A stretch of 64,000 nt of DNA from Variovorax paradoxus (GCF_022009635.1 NZ_CP091716.1:7806501-7870500), one strand, 5' to 3'. Positions 17,992 to 26,725 are shown, counted from the first letter of the stretch. The notes: generated by a model from the sequence alone, not told the origin. Program-made: numbers and translations.

Positions 17992-19155
17992 GTGCCCACC
18001 GCCACTACTCCCACCCTGTTCGACTACGCCCGCTTCGTCGAGGACCTGAAACACCGCATCGATGGCGCGCGGCTGTCGGCCGCTCGGGCGGTCAACCGGG
18101 AACTGGTGGCCCTGTACTGGGACATCGGACAGGCCATTCGCGAGCAACAGGCGCGGCGCGGATGGGGTGATGCGGTGGTCGACCGGCTGGCGCGCGATCT
18201 CAAGACCTTCTTTCCCGGGACGGCCGGCTTTTCGGCGGCGAGCCTCTGGCGCATGCGCCAGTTCAACGAGATCTACACCGCGCCGGAGTTTCTCGCACAG
18301 CTTGTGCGAGAAAACGAGCGCGATGCCAAGCGCCCTCGGACGTCCAAGGCGCTCGCGGTGGCCAACGACCGACAACTCGCACAGGCTGTGCGAGACATGG
18401 TGGAGGCCGTGCCTTGGGGCCATCACGTCAACCTGCTGTCCAAGCTCGACGACGCCGGCCAGCGGCTGTTCTACCTGAAGGCCACCGCGCGCTTCGGCTG
18501 GAGCCGCAACGTGCTGCTCAACCAGATCAAGGCGCAGGCCTACGAGCGCTCGCTGGCCGAGGGCAAGGCGCACAACTTCGCGCTGGCGTTGCCAGAGCAC
18601 CTCGCCGAGCAGGCCGAGGAGGCGCTCAAGAGCAGCTACAACCTGGAATTTCTCGGCATCCGGCGCGAGATCAAGGAGCGCGAGCTGGAGGACCACCTGA
18701 CCGACAGGCTAAGGGACTTCATCCTCGAACTGGGCTACGGCTTCTGCTTCGTCGGGCGCCAGTACCGGCTCACGCTCGGGCGCAAGGAATACTTCATCGA
18801 CCTGCTTTTCTATCACCGCTTCCTCAAGGCGCTGGTGGCCATCGAACTGAAGATCGGCGCCTTCGAGCCGGAGTTCGCCGGCAAGATGGACTTCTATCTC
18901 AACCTCCTCAACGAGAAGGAGCGCGCGCCGGACGATGCGCCGTCCATCGGGATCATCCTGTGCGCGGAGAAAGACAACCTCGAGGTGGAGTTCGCGCTCA
19001 AGAGCAAGTCGAACCCGATCGGCGTTGCCGAGTACCACCTCCAGGGCCGGCTGCCGGCGGAGATGAAGGGCAAGCTGCCTTCGCCGCGCCAACTGCAGGA
19101 GGTGGTGCGGGCCAGCTATCCGGGGTTGGCTCCGCGGGAGCGGACCTCCAAGTAG
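17992..19155 (+). CDS. YhcG/DUF1016 family PDDEXK nuclease-domain protein
   Basis: A 387-residue protein. The GTG at 17992 is chosen as start because DUF1016 homology (LFDYARFVEDLKHRI) begins soon after; earlier in-frame codons overlap the toxin-antitoxin promoter. The N-terminal DUF1016 helical domain contains ALYWDIGQAIREQQ and WGDAVVDRLARDL. The C-terminal YhcG nuclease domain has FVGRQYRLTLGRKEYFIDLLFYH, IELKIGAFEPEFAGKMDFYLNLL and IGIILCAEKD, matching PD-(D/E)xK spacing with Asp in YFIDLL and Glu-x-Lys in IELKIG. Compared with the family, an extra stretch (about residues 100-135) separates LWRMRQF from VPWGHH; it carries two palindromes. These proteins are common in mobile islands, with no settled function. 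Confidence 0.88.
   Translation: MPTATTPTLFDYARFVEDLKHRIDGARLSAARAVNRELVALYWDIGQAIREQQARRGWGDAVVDRLARDLKTFFPGTAGFSAASLWRMRQFNEIYTAPEFLAQLVRENERDAKRPRTSKALAVANDRQLAQAVRDMVEAVPWGHHVNLLSKLDDAGQRLFYLKATARFGWSRNVLLNQIKAQAYERSLAEGKAHNFALALPEHLAEQAEEALKSSYNLEFLGIRREIKERELEDHLTDRLRDFILELGYGFCFVGRQYRLTLGRKEYFIDLLFYHRFLKALVAIELKIGAFEPEFAGKMDFYLNLLNEKERAPDDAPSIGIILCAEKDNLEVEFALKSKSNPIGVAEYHLQGRLPAEMKGKLPSPRQLQEVVRASYPGLAPRERTSK
18289..18313. repeat. Perfect palindrome inside the YhcG gene, copy 1
   Basis: TTTCTCGCACA, loop GCT, TGTGCGAGAAA forms an 11-bp perfect stem within coding sequence (protein FLAQLVREN). The core CTCGCACA-N3-TGTGCGAG recurs at 18376-18394. Confidence 0.8.
18376..18394. repeat. Palindrome inside the YhcG gene, copy 2
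   Basis: CTCGCACA, loop GGC, TGTGCGAG is an 8-bp perfect stem sharing its core with the palindrome at 18289-18313. The translation QLAQAVRDM parallels the first copy. Confidence 0.8.
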
Positions 19156-19358
19156 TTCACCCGAAGAAGACACGCGAGGTGCCATGTGAAGCTGGCTCCG
19201 GGGCCGCAAGGATTGCGACCTCGTGCGCTCGAGCCGCGGAAGCTTGCCCAAGACGATCATTCGCCAGGGCTCTTGCCGTAGCATCAGACCCTGCGTAGCG
19301 TGATCGGCGGCCAGGCGCGATCGTCAGCGATTGACGAAGCTCACATCAGCATGCGCCC

Positions 19359-19907
19359 ATGACATACCGCCCCAAGTTCCCCGTCCTGCTGCGGCCCGCC
19401 GTTTCAGCACTGTTGCGAGCACTTCCCTTTGCGGAGCTTGCCTGTGCAAAGGATGGATTCACTGTCCTTTTTCAAGGCGAGCAGCTGTCCATTCCCTACC
19501 GTATTTACTGCGCATCGCACAACCTTCGGTCGGTGATCGCAGACGCTAGCGGTGATACCCGAATACTCGCGCTGTGCATTGGGACCAGGCATTGGGATGG
19601 TTACGTCCGCGAGGAATGCCTGCGGCAGCTTATCGGGACCGACCGAACATGGGTTGTTCCGTTCGTTGTTCAGCTTCTTGGCGAGTATGTCGTCGAGATC
19701 GCGGAAGTGATTTCCGCGGCTCTTCCTGAGGTCGACACCGCACAGTTCTCCGCATTTGCGCGGGAGAATCCCAATTTCATGGCCATCACAAGGCAGCGGG
19801 TGACGAGCTACTGGGACTGCTATTACCGTGCCCGGTTTCAAACGCTGCAGGCCTATCCGGCCTTCATCGCACTCGAAGCCATCGAGAAGATGGCTCTGAC
19901 TACGTAG
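19359..19907 (+). CDS. Hypothetical protein, unknown function
   Basis: A 182-residue protein, MTYRPKFPVLLRPAVSALL, that I do not assign to a family. No signal peptide, membrane helix or catalytic motif is obvious. It has recognisable folded-protein character with mixed hydrophobic patterning (WVVPFVVQLLGEYVVEI near residue 105) and several aromatic residues (SYWDCYYRARF). Its base composition looks visibly less GC-rich than its neighbours, as expected for acquired DNA. It stands alone, 203 bases after the YhcG gene and convergent with the RraA-like gene. The bases 19156-19358 before it show no gene. Confidence 0.7.
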   Translation: MTYRPKFPVLLRPAVSALLRALPFAELACAKDGFTVLFQGEQLSIPYRIYCASHNLRSVIADASGDTRILALCIGTRHWDGYVREECLRQLIGTDRTWVVPFVVQLLGEYVVEIAEVISAALPEVDTAQFSAFARENPNFMAITRQRVTSYWDCYYRARFQTLQAYPAFIALEAIEKMALTT

Positions 19908-19970
19908 ACATCAGGTGACGTCAAGCAAAGCTCGCCGTGCTCCGTGTGAATTCGACCCGCTTGAGCATCT

Positions 19971-20696
19971 CTAGCCGCGCGCCGCAACCCATGACGCAAA
20001 TCGCGCCTGGTTCTGCTCATTGGGCGGATACAGCCCCGGCAGTGCGGCGCCGGCCTCGACCTCGCCCATGATCCAGGTTTCCAGGCGCTCCTGTGACTGC
20101 GCGGCCTCCACCACCGCATCTAGCATCGCGGCCGGGATCAGCACAGCGCCATCGTCGTCGGTCACCACCACGTCGTTGGGGAAGACGGCCACGCCGCCGC
20201 AGTCGATGGGCTCCTGCCAGCCCACGAAGGTCAGCCCTGCCACCGACGGCGGCGCCGCCGCGCCGCGGCACCAGACCGGCAGGCCGGTGGCCAGCACGCC
20301 CGCGAGGTCGCGCACCACGCCGTCTGTGACCAGGCCGGCCACACCACGCTTGTGCATGCGCGCGCAAAGGATATCGCCGTAGATTCCGGCGTCGGTGACA
20401 CCCATCGCGCCGACCACCGCGACGCAGCCCGCCGGCATGACTTCGATCGCGGCACGGGTGGAGATCGGAGAAGCCCAGGCTGCGGGCGTGGCCAGGTCTT
20501 CGCGCGCCGGCACGAAGCGCAGCGTGAAGGCGCGGCCGACACGGCGCGGCTGACCCGGCACGAGTGGCCGCGTGCCGCGCATCCACACATTGCGCAAGCC
20601 GTGCTTGAGCAGCACGGTGGTGAGCGTGGCGGTGGAAACGCCGGCCAGCGCGTCGACGACGGCGGGATCGAGCGGGAGAGATTCAATGGCAGTCAT
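19971..20696 (-). CDS. RraA-like family protein (possible oxaloacetate decarboxylase/HMG-type aldolase)
   Basis: A 241-residue protein starting MTAIESLPLDPAVVDAL; an ATG nine codons earlier is an alternative. It has the RraA fold motifs STATLTTVLLKHGL, VGAMGVTDAGIYGDILC and GLVTDGVVRDLAGV, the last carrying the Arg-Asp that binds metal and substrate in the HMG/CHA aldolase branch. Members of this branch cleave 4-hydroxy-4-carboxy-2-oxoadipate-like acids or decarboxylate oxaloacetate; others inhibit RNase E. Being the last gene of a Bug/enolase-superfamily/SDR operon favours the catabolic role. The SDR gene ends 30 bases upstream. Confidence 0.85.
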   Translation of the reverse strand: MTAIESLPLDPAVVDALAGVSTATLTTVLLKHGLRNVWMRGTRPLVPGQPRRVGRAFTLRFVPAREDLATPAAWASPISTRAAIEVMPAGCVAVVGAMGVTDAGIYGDILCARMHKRGVAGLVTDGVVRDLAGVLATGLPVWCRGAAAPPSVAGLTFVGWQEPIDCGGVAVFPNDVVVTDDDGAVLIPAAMLDAVVEAAQSQERLETWIMGEVEAGAALPGLYPPNEQNQARFASWVAARG

Positions 20697-20726
20697 AACA
20701 AAACTTTCTTGGACAGGATTCAAACT

Positions 20727-21512
20727 TCAGACGCTGGCGATCAGCCCGCCGTCGATACGCAAGGTCGAACCGGTGATGTAGCCCGCGCGCGGGCTCGCGA
20801 GAAAGGCGACCGCATCGGCGTACTCCTGCGGCTCGCCGTAGCGGCCGAGCGGAATCGCGCGGGTGCTCTCGGCCGCCACCGCCTCGACGCTGCGGCCCTC
20901 ACGCCCGGCTTTCTGCGCGTCGAGAAAGTGGATGCGCCGCGTGGCGATGCGCCCTGGCAGCACCACATTGCAGGTTACGCCGTCGCGACCAACCTCGAGC
21001 GCCAGCGTCTTCGACCAGCCCAGCAGCGACAGGCGCAGCGCGTTGGACAGGCCCAGGTTCGGGATCGGTGCCACCACCCCCGAGGAGGCGCTGGTGATCA
21101 CCCGGCCGAAGCGACGCGCACGCATGCCGGGCAACACGCGGTCGGTGGTGGCGATCACCGCCAGCACCATCGCCTCGAAATGGCGGCGCCACAGGTCCGG
21201 CGGCTGGCCGTGTGCCGTGGTCGGCGGCGGACCACCGGTGTTGTTGACCAACACTTCAACCGGCCCGAACGCGTGTTCGATGGATGAGACGCGGCTGTCG
21301 ATGCCTTCGAGATCGGCCAGGTCCCACTGCAGCGCGATGGCGCGCCTGCCTTCGGCCGCGATGCGTGCCGCGGCGGCGTTCGCAGCCTCGATGTCCACGT
21401 CGGCCACCACCACCCGCGCGCCCTCGGCCGCCAGCGCCTGGGCGATCGCGCCGCCCAGCCCTCCGCCGCCACCCATGATCAGGGCCGTGCGGTCTTTCAA
21501 TTGCAAGTCCAT
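20727..21512 (-). CDS. SDR-family oxidoreductase with atypical active site
   Basis: A 261-residue Rossmann protein. The nucleotide-binding motif reads [11 protein letters not shown] instead of the usual TGxxxGxG. NNTGGPPP follows in the position of NNAG. The catalytic segment is [23 protein letters not shown]: the usual Tyr-x-x-x-Lys is replaced by a Ser-Asn-Ala-x-Arg type. This fits the BKR-like SDR subgroup (cd05344-type) that lacks a standard tetrad. The end, [12 protein letters not shown], is classical. It lies in the operon between the Bug receptor and the RraA-like gene, so it probably oxidises or reduces a sugar-acid-like intermediate, if it is catalytically active. Confidence 0.87.
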   Translation of the reverse strand: MDLQLKDRTALIMGGGGGLGGAIAQALAAEGARVVVADVDIEAANAAAARIAAEGRRAIALQWDLADLEGIDSRVSSIEHAFGPVEVLVNNTGGPPPTTAHGQPPDLWRRHFEAMVLAVIATTDRVLPGMRARRFGRVITSASSGVVAPIPNLGLSNALRLSLLGWSKTLALEVGRDGVTCNVVLPGRIATRRIHFLDAQKAGREGRSVEAVAAESTRAIPLGRYGEPQEYADAVAFLASPRAGYITGSTLRIDGGLIASV

Positions 21513-21530
21513 GTTCCGTCTGTCCCTCTG

Positions 21531-22517
21531 TCAGGAATCGGCCGTGATCTTTCGGTCACGGATGAGCTGCGCCCACTTGCGCTGCTCTGTGCGGATGTAG
21601 CCGCCGAAGGCCTCTGGCGTGCCGCCGCCGTCCTCGGCGCCGAACTCCGCCAGTCGCGCGGCAACTTCGGGCTGCGCCAGCACCTTGTTGACGTCGGCAT
21701 TGAAGCGGGAGACCAGCGCGGCCGGCAGCGCGGCGGGGCCGACAAGGCCGAACCAGATGCTGGCCTCGAACCCGGGGTAGCCCGACTCGGCCAACGTCGG
21801 CACCTGCGGCAAGGCACTCGCGCGCCGCACCCCCGTCTGGGCCAGCGCCACCGCCTTGCGGTCTTTCAGCAAGCCCATCGCAGTCGTCATGCCCTCGAAG
21901 GCGAACTTCACGTGCCCGCCCAGCAGGTCGGTGACCATGGGGGCCGACCCCTTGTACGGCACATGCAGCACCTGCACACCGGCACGTTGCTCGAACAGCG
22001 CCAGCGCCAAGTGCTGCGCCGAGCCCGCCCCGGCAGAGCCGAAGCTCACCAGTCCAGGGTACGTACGGCACGTCGCGATCAGGGCCGAAAGCGTCGACGT
22101 GGGCGAGTCGCGTGATGCGATCAGCACCTGCGGTGTCTTGCCGACCAGCGCGATGGGCGCGAAGTCGCGCTCGGCCGAGTAAGCCATCCGCGGGTAAAGA
22201 CTCGGCGCGATGCCCAACGCGTTGATGTGCCCCATCAACAGCGTGTTGCCGTCGGGCGCCGCTTTTGCGACATCGGCCGCGGCAATCATGCCGGCAGCCC
22301 CGGCCTTGTTCTCCACCACCACCGGCACGCCCCACAGCACGCCCAGCTTCACGGCCAGGATGCGCGCGAGGATGTCGGTGCCGCCGCCGGGCGGGAAGCC
22401 GACGACGATGCGCACCGGACCGCGCGCAAGCGTGGCCTCCGCCTCATGGCTGGTGGCCTGCAGCGCTGGCAGCGTCGCCGCGGCACCCAGCCAGCCAATG
22501 AGTTGACGACGTCTCAT
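21531..22517 (-). CDS. Bug/TctC family periplasmic solute-binding protein
   Basis: A 328-residue receptor with an N-terminal twin-Arg-like charged start MRRRQLIGWLG, a hydrophobic core and processing near residue 30. Family motifs: VVGFPPGGGTDILARIL, ENKAGAAGMIAAADVAKAAPDG, and HVPYKGSAPMVTDLLGG. It sits 38 bases after the enolase-superfamily gene and 18 bases before the SDR gene, all on the minus strand. It likely captures the acid that the operon degrades. Confidence 0.92.
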   Translation of the reverse strand: MRRRQLIGWLGAAATLPALQATSHEAEATLARGPVRIVVGFPPGGGTDILARILAVKLGVLWGVPVVVENKAGAAGMIAAADVAKAAPDGNTLLMGHINALGIAPSLYPRMAYSAERDFAPIALVGKTPQVLIASRDSPTSTLSALIATCRTYPGLVSFGSAGAGSAQHLALALFEQRAGVQVLHVPYKGSAPMVTDLLGGHVKFAFEGMTTAMGLLKDRKAVALAQTGVRRASALPQVPTLAESGYPGFEASIWFGLVGPAALPAALVSRFNADVNKVLAQPEVAARLAEFGAEDGGGTPEAFGGYIRTEQRKWAQLIRDRKITADS

Positions 22518-22555
22518 GATGTTTGTCTCCTGTTGTATTTATGGAATGCCTGCCT

Positions 22556-23680
22556 TCAGGCGCAGCGGCTCCAGCGGCCGTACTTTTCGACTTCCTTCGC
22601 ACTGAACTCGAAGCCCAGGCCCGGCGTCTGGTGCAGCACGACGCGGCCGCGCTGGTGCGACAACTGACGGTCCACCAGGCGGCGAAAGTTCAACACTTGG
22701 TCGTCCCAGAAGAACTCGACGTAGCGCGCATTCGGCGTCGCTGCCACCAGCGGCGCATGCAGGTCGTGGAACCAGTGCGGGCACATCTGCACGCCGTAGC
22801 CCGCGGCCATGGCCGCGATGCGCCGCCATTCGGTGATGCCGCCGCACACCGCGGCGTCGGTCTGCAGGATCGCGGCGCCGGCCATGTCCAGCAGCTGTTT
22901 GTGGTACCAGCGCCCATAGCCGATCTCGGCAGTGGCCACCGGAACGCATGTGAGCTTCGCCAGCCGTGCATGGCTCTCGATGTCGTCGGGGCCGAAAGGC
23001 TCCTCGATGAAATACGGGTGGTAAGGCTCGATGCGACGCATGTACTCCATCGCCTGCACCGTGTCGACCCAGCCGTTGTTGCAATCGAGCATGAGCTGCA
23101 CGTCGGGACCAATGGCCTCGCGCGCGGCGCGCACCCGCGACTCCTCGCCCTTCGGGTCCCAGCGGCCGGTCTTCATCTTCACCGCGTTGAACCCCAGTGC
23201 GACGTAGCTGGCCATTTCCTCGCCGACCATCTCCGCGGTCTTGCCGTCGAGGTAGTAGCCGCCGCTGGCGTAGGCCGGCACGGTGTCAAGCTCGACCGCG
23301 CCCAGGTACTTGTGCAGGGGCAGGCCCACGGTGCGCGCGTTGAGGTCCCACAACGCGATGTCCAGTGCGCTGAGCGCGCGCATCACGGTGCCCATGCGGC
23401 CCTGCAGCAGCGACTCCTGGTACATGCGCTGCCACAGTCCTTCGACGGCCAGCGAGTCCTGGCCCAGTAGCACCGGCGCCAGCAGCTGTTCCACTGCGAC
23501 GCGGAACAGTTCGCCCGCCGCGCTGCCGACATAGCAGAAGCCGATGCCTTCGACGCCATCGGCAGAGCGCACCTTCACCAGACCGTAGTGCCGCTCGTGG
23601 ACAGTTCGATTGGAAAAAGAAGTGACGCGGTCGAGCGGGACGCGGGCGACGCAGACGTCGATGGATTGAATGACGGGCAC
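22556..23680 (-). CDS. Mandelate racemase/muconate lactonizing enzyme family (enolase superfamily) dehydratase or racemase
   Basis: A 374-residue enzyme. The GTG at 23680-23678 is chosen because GGAG lies six bases upstream and the capping domain begins with PVIQSIDVCVARVPL. Catalytic residues are visible in order: KxK in NAVKMKTG, the metal Asp in LMLDCNNGW, Glu in FIEEPFGPDD, Glu in ATAEIGYGRW, and the general-base His in CPHWFHDLHAP. This is the mandelate-racemase-type subgroup, whose members dehydrate acid sugars or racemise hydroxy acids. It is the first gene of an operon continuing with a Bug receptor, SDR and RraA-like protein. The divergent LysR starts 104 bases away. Confidence 0.9.
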   Translation of the reverse strand: MPVIQSIDVCVARVPLDRVTSFSNRTVHERHYGLVKVRSADGVEGIGFCYVGSAAGELFRVAVEQLLAPVLLGQDSLAVEGLWQRMYQESLLQGRMGTVMRALSALDIALWDLNARTVGLPLHKYLGAVELDTVPAYASGGYYLDGKTAEMVGEEMASYVALGFNAVKMKTGRWDPKGEESRVRAAREAIGPDVQLMLDCNNGWVDTVQAMEYMRRIEPYHPYFIEEPFGPDDIESHARLAKLTCVPVATAEIGYGRWYHKQLLDMAGAAILQTDAAVCGGITEWRRIAAMAAGYGVQMCPHWFHDLHAPLVAATPNARYVEFFWDDQVLNFRRLVDRQLSHQRGRVVLHQTPGLGFEFSAKEVEKYGRWSRCA

Positions 23681-23784
23681 GGGATTCTCCGGAAGGGGGT
23701 AGTGATGACAGCGCCAGTCTGCGCTCGCCCGAGCATGAGAAAAAGCGCTGAAATCAATGTTCAAACAACGCAAAATACGTGGTC

Positions 23785-24654
23785 ATGGACACCAGCTTTC
23801 TCGAAACCTTCGTGGCCGTCGCCGAGGCCGGCTCCCTCGCGGAAGCTGCACGCCGGCTCGACCTCGCCCCCACCACGGTTGCGCAGCAGATCCGCGCGCT
23901 GGAAACCGACATAGGCAGTCAGTTGCTGCGCCGCGCAGGCCGCACAGTGCAGCCTACCGTGGCCGGCAACCGCATCCTCGCGCGCGCACGTACTCTGCTG
24001 CGCGAAGTGCGCGACCTGCGTTCCGAAGCTTCCGAGCACGCACTGCCCGCCGGCCCGCTGCACCTGGGTGCCACACCGACCGCGTTGATGGGCATGCTGA
24101 CCCCGGCCCTGCTTCGCTGGCGGCAGGTTCACGAGGACATCGAGATCCGCATCGAACCCGGCACCTCTGCCGCGTTGCTGACCAAAGTGCTGGCGGGCGA
24201 ACTGGATGCGGCGCTGCTGGTGCACCCGACATTCGCGCTGCCCAAGACCTGCCACTGGATCCCGCTGCGCAGCGAGCCGCTGATCCTGCTGGCGCCCGCG
24301 AAACTGCGCGTGCGCGACCCGCTGGTCACCGCGGCACGCGAGCCCTTCATCCGCTACGACCGTAGCGTGGTGGCCGGCAAGCTGGCCGACGAGTACCTGC
24401 GCCAGCACGGCGTGCGCCCGCGCGTGCAGTTCGAGCTCGACGGCATCGAATACATCGCCAAGCTGGTGGCCGAGGGCCTGGGGGTTTCGGTCCTGCCCGA
24501 CTGGGCCACGGTGGGAGCGCCCCACCCCGGCCTGAAACGCTGGCCGCTGCCGGCGCCATGCCCGGCGCGCACCGTCGGCCTGCTGTCGCTGCGCGGCGCG
24601 GCCCGGGCGCCGCTGGCGGATGCACTCGCGCAGTTGATGCGAGAGCCCGCCTGA
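23785..24654 (+). CDS. LysR-family transcriptional regulator, divergent from the enolase-superfamily operon
   Basis: A 289-residue regulator with the helix-turn-helix GSLAEAARRLDLAPTTVAQQIRALE near residue 18. The start is taken at ATG 23785, a few codons before the helix-turn-helix; a GTG two codons earlier (23779) is possible. The effector domain contains GPLHLGATPTALMG and GELDAALLVHPTF. Divergence from the operon that starts at 23680 makes it the probable regulator. The 104-bp gap contains the start-proximal sequence CGCTGAAATCAATGTTCAAAC, AT-richer than its surroundings, where the regulator may bind. Confidence 0.88.
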   Translation: MDTSFLETFVAVAEAGSLAEAARRLDLAPTTVAQQIRALETDIGSQLLRRAGRTVQPTVAGNRILARARTLLREVRDLRSEASEHALPAGPLHLGATPTALMGMLTPALLRWRQVHEDIEIRIEPGTSAALLTKVLAGELDAALLVHPTFALPKTCHWIPLRSEPLILLAPAKLRVRDPLVTAAREPFIRYDRSVVAGKLADEYLRQHGVRPRVQFELDGIEYIAKLVAEGLGVSVLPDWATVGAPHPGLKRWPLPAPCPARTVGLLSLRGAARAPLADALAQLMREPA

Positions 24655-24794
24655 ATCCCTTCGAATTCGGCTCCCACGCCGATCGACAGGAATGGATTCA
24701 CGTTGCTCACGTCGTTTGCCGGATCGCAGGTTGTGAACTGCTGGTTGAAGCCGTTCATCGGCATGCCAGGAAGCACAGGCTTCCCGGGCAATGC

Positions 24795-25688
24795 TCAGGG
24801 AGATGCAAAAGCCCGGACATGCTCGACCAGCGCGCGCAGCTTGCGGGGCTGATTGCGGCGGCTGGGAAAGTACAGGAAGAACCCGGGAAAGCTCGGCAGG
24901 AAGTCGTCCAGCACCGACACCAGTTCGCCGCGCTCGATATACGGCCTGAAGGTCTCTTCCATGCCGATCGTGATGCCGGTGCCAGCGAGCGCGGTGCGGA
25001 TCATCAGCAGCATGTCGTTGGTGGTGATCCTCGGCTCCACCGTCAGGTCGAAGTCGCGGCCATCCTCGCGAAACTCCCAGCGATACGGCGCCACGCCGGG
25101 AGCGGGGCGCCAGCCGATGCAGCAATGCGCGAGCAGGTCGCGGGGATGTAGCGGCGTGCCGTGCCTCGACAGGTAAGCCGGGGTTGCGACCACCATCTGG
25201 CGTTGCGCTCCGGTGAGCGGCACGGCCACCATGTCCTGCTCGATGACCTCCCCCAGCCGCACGCCGGCATCGAAGCCCGCGCCGACGATGTCCGATTCGT
25301 CGTCGGTCACCGTCACATCCAGCGTGACGCCGGGATGTGCCTCGGCGAATGAACTGATCAGCGGGCCGGAAAGGAACCGTTCCGCGATCGAGGTGACCGC
25401 CACCCGCAACAGCCCGCGCGCGGGACCTTCGACCGCGGCTTCTTCCAGCGCAGCACCGACCGCGCACAGCGGCCCGGCAATCTGTCGATGCAGCAGTTCG
25501 CCGGCCTCGGTCAGGCGCACGTTGCGCGTGGAGCGTTGCACCAGCGCGATGCCCAGGCTGTCTTCCAGCCGCCGGATCCCCTGGCTGACCGCCGAACGCG
25601 TGACACCCAGATGGTCGGCCGCGGCGCGGAAATTCTGTTCTTTCGCGACCGCGAGGAAAAAGCGCAACAGATTGAAATCGGCGTCCAT
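24795..25688 (-). CDS. LysR-family transcriptional regulator, divergent from an SDR gene
   Basis: A 297-residue LysR protein: MDADFNLLRFFLAVAKEQNF, then the helix-turn-helix AADHLGVTRSAVSQGIRRLE. The effector part has DIVGAGFDAGVRLGE and DMVAVPLTGAQRQMVVATP, the same subgroup as the regulator at 16247. The SDR gene starts 101 bases away in the opposite direction and is the likely target. The imperfect dyad GGTAAGC-GAT-GCTAACC lies just upstream of its start. The 140 bases between its end and the previous LysR hold no convincing gene. Confidence 0.9.
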   Translation of the reverse strand: MDADFNLLRFFLAVAKEQNFRAAADHLGVTRSAVSQGIRRLEDSLGIALVQRSTRNVRLTEAGELLHRQIAGPLCAVGAALEEAAVEGPARGLLRVAVTSIAERFLSGPLISSFAEAHPGVTLDVTVTDDESDIVGAGFDAGVRLGEVIEQDMVAVPLTGAQRQMVVATPAYLSRHGTPLHPRDLLAHCCIGWRPAPGVAPYRWEFREDGRDFDLTVEPRITTNDMLLMIRTALAGTGITIGMEETFRPYIERGELVSVLDDFLPSFPGFFLYFPSRRNQPRKLRALVEHVRAFASP

Positions 25689-25689
25689 T

Positions 25690-25706
25690 GGTAAGCGATG
25701 CTAACC
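25690..25706. promoter_or_regulatory. LysR-type dyad in the divergent LysR/SDR promoter
   Basis: GGTAAGC-GAT-GCTAACC is an inverted repeat matching at six of seven positions per arm, one base upstream of the LysR start at 25688. Its size and place fit autoregulation and control of the SDR at 25790. Confidence 0.45.
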
Positions 25707-25789
25707 AGTCCGGTCAGCGACCGGGGAGTTCTCGCGACCGCGCTGCGTCCCTAGAGTTTGGGTTCCCCATCCACAAAGAGATCCAGATC

Positions 25790-26524
25790 ATGAACGAAAC
25801 AACTTCCAAGATCGTCCTCATCACCGGCGCCAGCAGCGGCATCGGCGAAGCCACGGCGCGATTGCTCGCAGCCAGCGGCGCCACGGTGTTGCTCGGCGCG
25901 CGCCGGACGGATCGGCTGGAGCGCATCGTCGCGGACATCGTCGCCGACGGCGGCACCGCGCAGGCCCGCGCATTGGACGTGACCTCCCGTGAAGACGTCG
26001 AAGCCTTCGCGGCCCACGCGATCGCGCGCTTTGGCCGCATCGATGTCATCGTCAACAACGCCGGCGTCATGCCCCTGTCCCCGCTCGCCTCGCTGAAGGT
26101 CGACGAGTGGGACCGGATGATCGACGTGAACATCCGCGGCGTGCTGCACGGCATTGCCGCGGTGCTGCCGACGATGCAGGCGCAGGGCTTCGGCCAGGTG
26201 GTGAACGTCGCGTCCATCGGGGCGCATGCAGTGTCTCCGACCGCGGCGATCTACTGCGCGACCAAGTACGCGGTCTGGGCGATCTCCGAAGGCTTGCGCC
26301 AGGAACATTCCGACATTCGCGTCACCACGATCAGCCCCGGCGTGACCGAGTCCGAGTTGGCGGACACCATCTCCGACGAGAAGGGACGCGACGAGATGAA
26401 GGAGTTCCGCAAGGTGGCGATCAGTGCGGCAGCCATCGCCCGCGCGATCCAGTTTGCGATCTCCCAGCCCGAAGACGTGGACACGAGCGAGATCGTCATC
26501 CGGCCGACGGCGAGCGCGCATTGA
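25790..26524 (+). CDS. Classical SDR-family oxidoreductase
   Basis: A 244-residue enzyme with full classical motifs: TGASSGIGEATARLL for nucleotide binding, NNAGVMPLSPL, the catalytic Ser in VVNVASIGAHAVS and Tyr-x-x-x-Lys in YCATKYAVWAI. Arg in LLGARRTDRL suggests a preference for NADP. The start MNETTSKIVLITG is 101 bases from the divergent LysR. It resembles clavaldehyde-dehydrogenase-like SDRs that LysR genes of this subgroup often control. The substrate is unknown. The 201 bases after it hold the operator at 26574-26596 and the promoter of the next operon. Confidence 0.9.
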   Translation: MNETTSKIVLITGASSGIGEATARLLAASGATVLLGARRTDRLERIVADIVADGGTAQARALDVTSREDVEAFAAHAIARFGRIDVIVNNAGVMPLSPLASLKVDEWDRMIDVNIRGVLHGIAAVLPTMQAQGFGQVVNVASIGAHAVSPTAAIYCATKYAVWAISEGLRQEHSDIRVTTISPGVTESELADTISDEKGRDEMKEFRKVAISAAAIARAIQFAISQPEDVDTSEIVIRPTASAH

Positions 26525-26573
26525 GCATCCGACAAGGAAAACCACGGTATCCGGGTCATCCCGTTTTCGGCGA

Positions 26574-26596
26574 ACTTTTCTGCTGGTGAAAACTTC
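26574..26596. promoter_or_regulatory. Putative operator (TTTTC-N7-GAAAA), copy upstream of the aminotransferase operon
   Basis: The plus strand reads ACTTTTCTGCTGGTGAAAACTTC in full extent; its core TTTTC-N7-GAAAA is at 26576-26592. The reverse complement matches 35982-36004 at 20 of 23 positions, differing only in the three central bases. It lies 130 bases before the start of the aminotransferase gene. The shared site is probably bound by the IclR-type regulator at 31861. Confidence 0.7.
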
Positions 26597-26725
26597 GAAA
26601 TTTCCGATTGCGGCGCCAGGGGGCCGATGAAAAGATGCCGGCTCTCGTGGAAGTTGTCTAGGGCCTGGCATGTGTCGTGACGGATCGGACGCTTCTTTTC
26701 TTCGCGTACCGCTACCCATCGCCGC

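Noticed and set aside
24655..24794. Short minus-strand stretch reading NGFNQQFTTCDPANDVSNVN and then FLSIGVGAEF, resembling the end of an outer-membrane protein
   Set aside because: Only about 40 codons, with no frame support upstream and a continuation antisense to the LysR gene. Too short to name; possibly a remnant.
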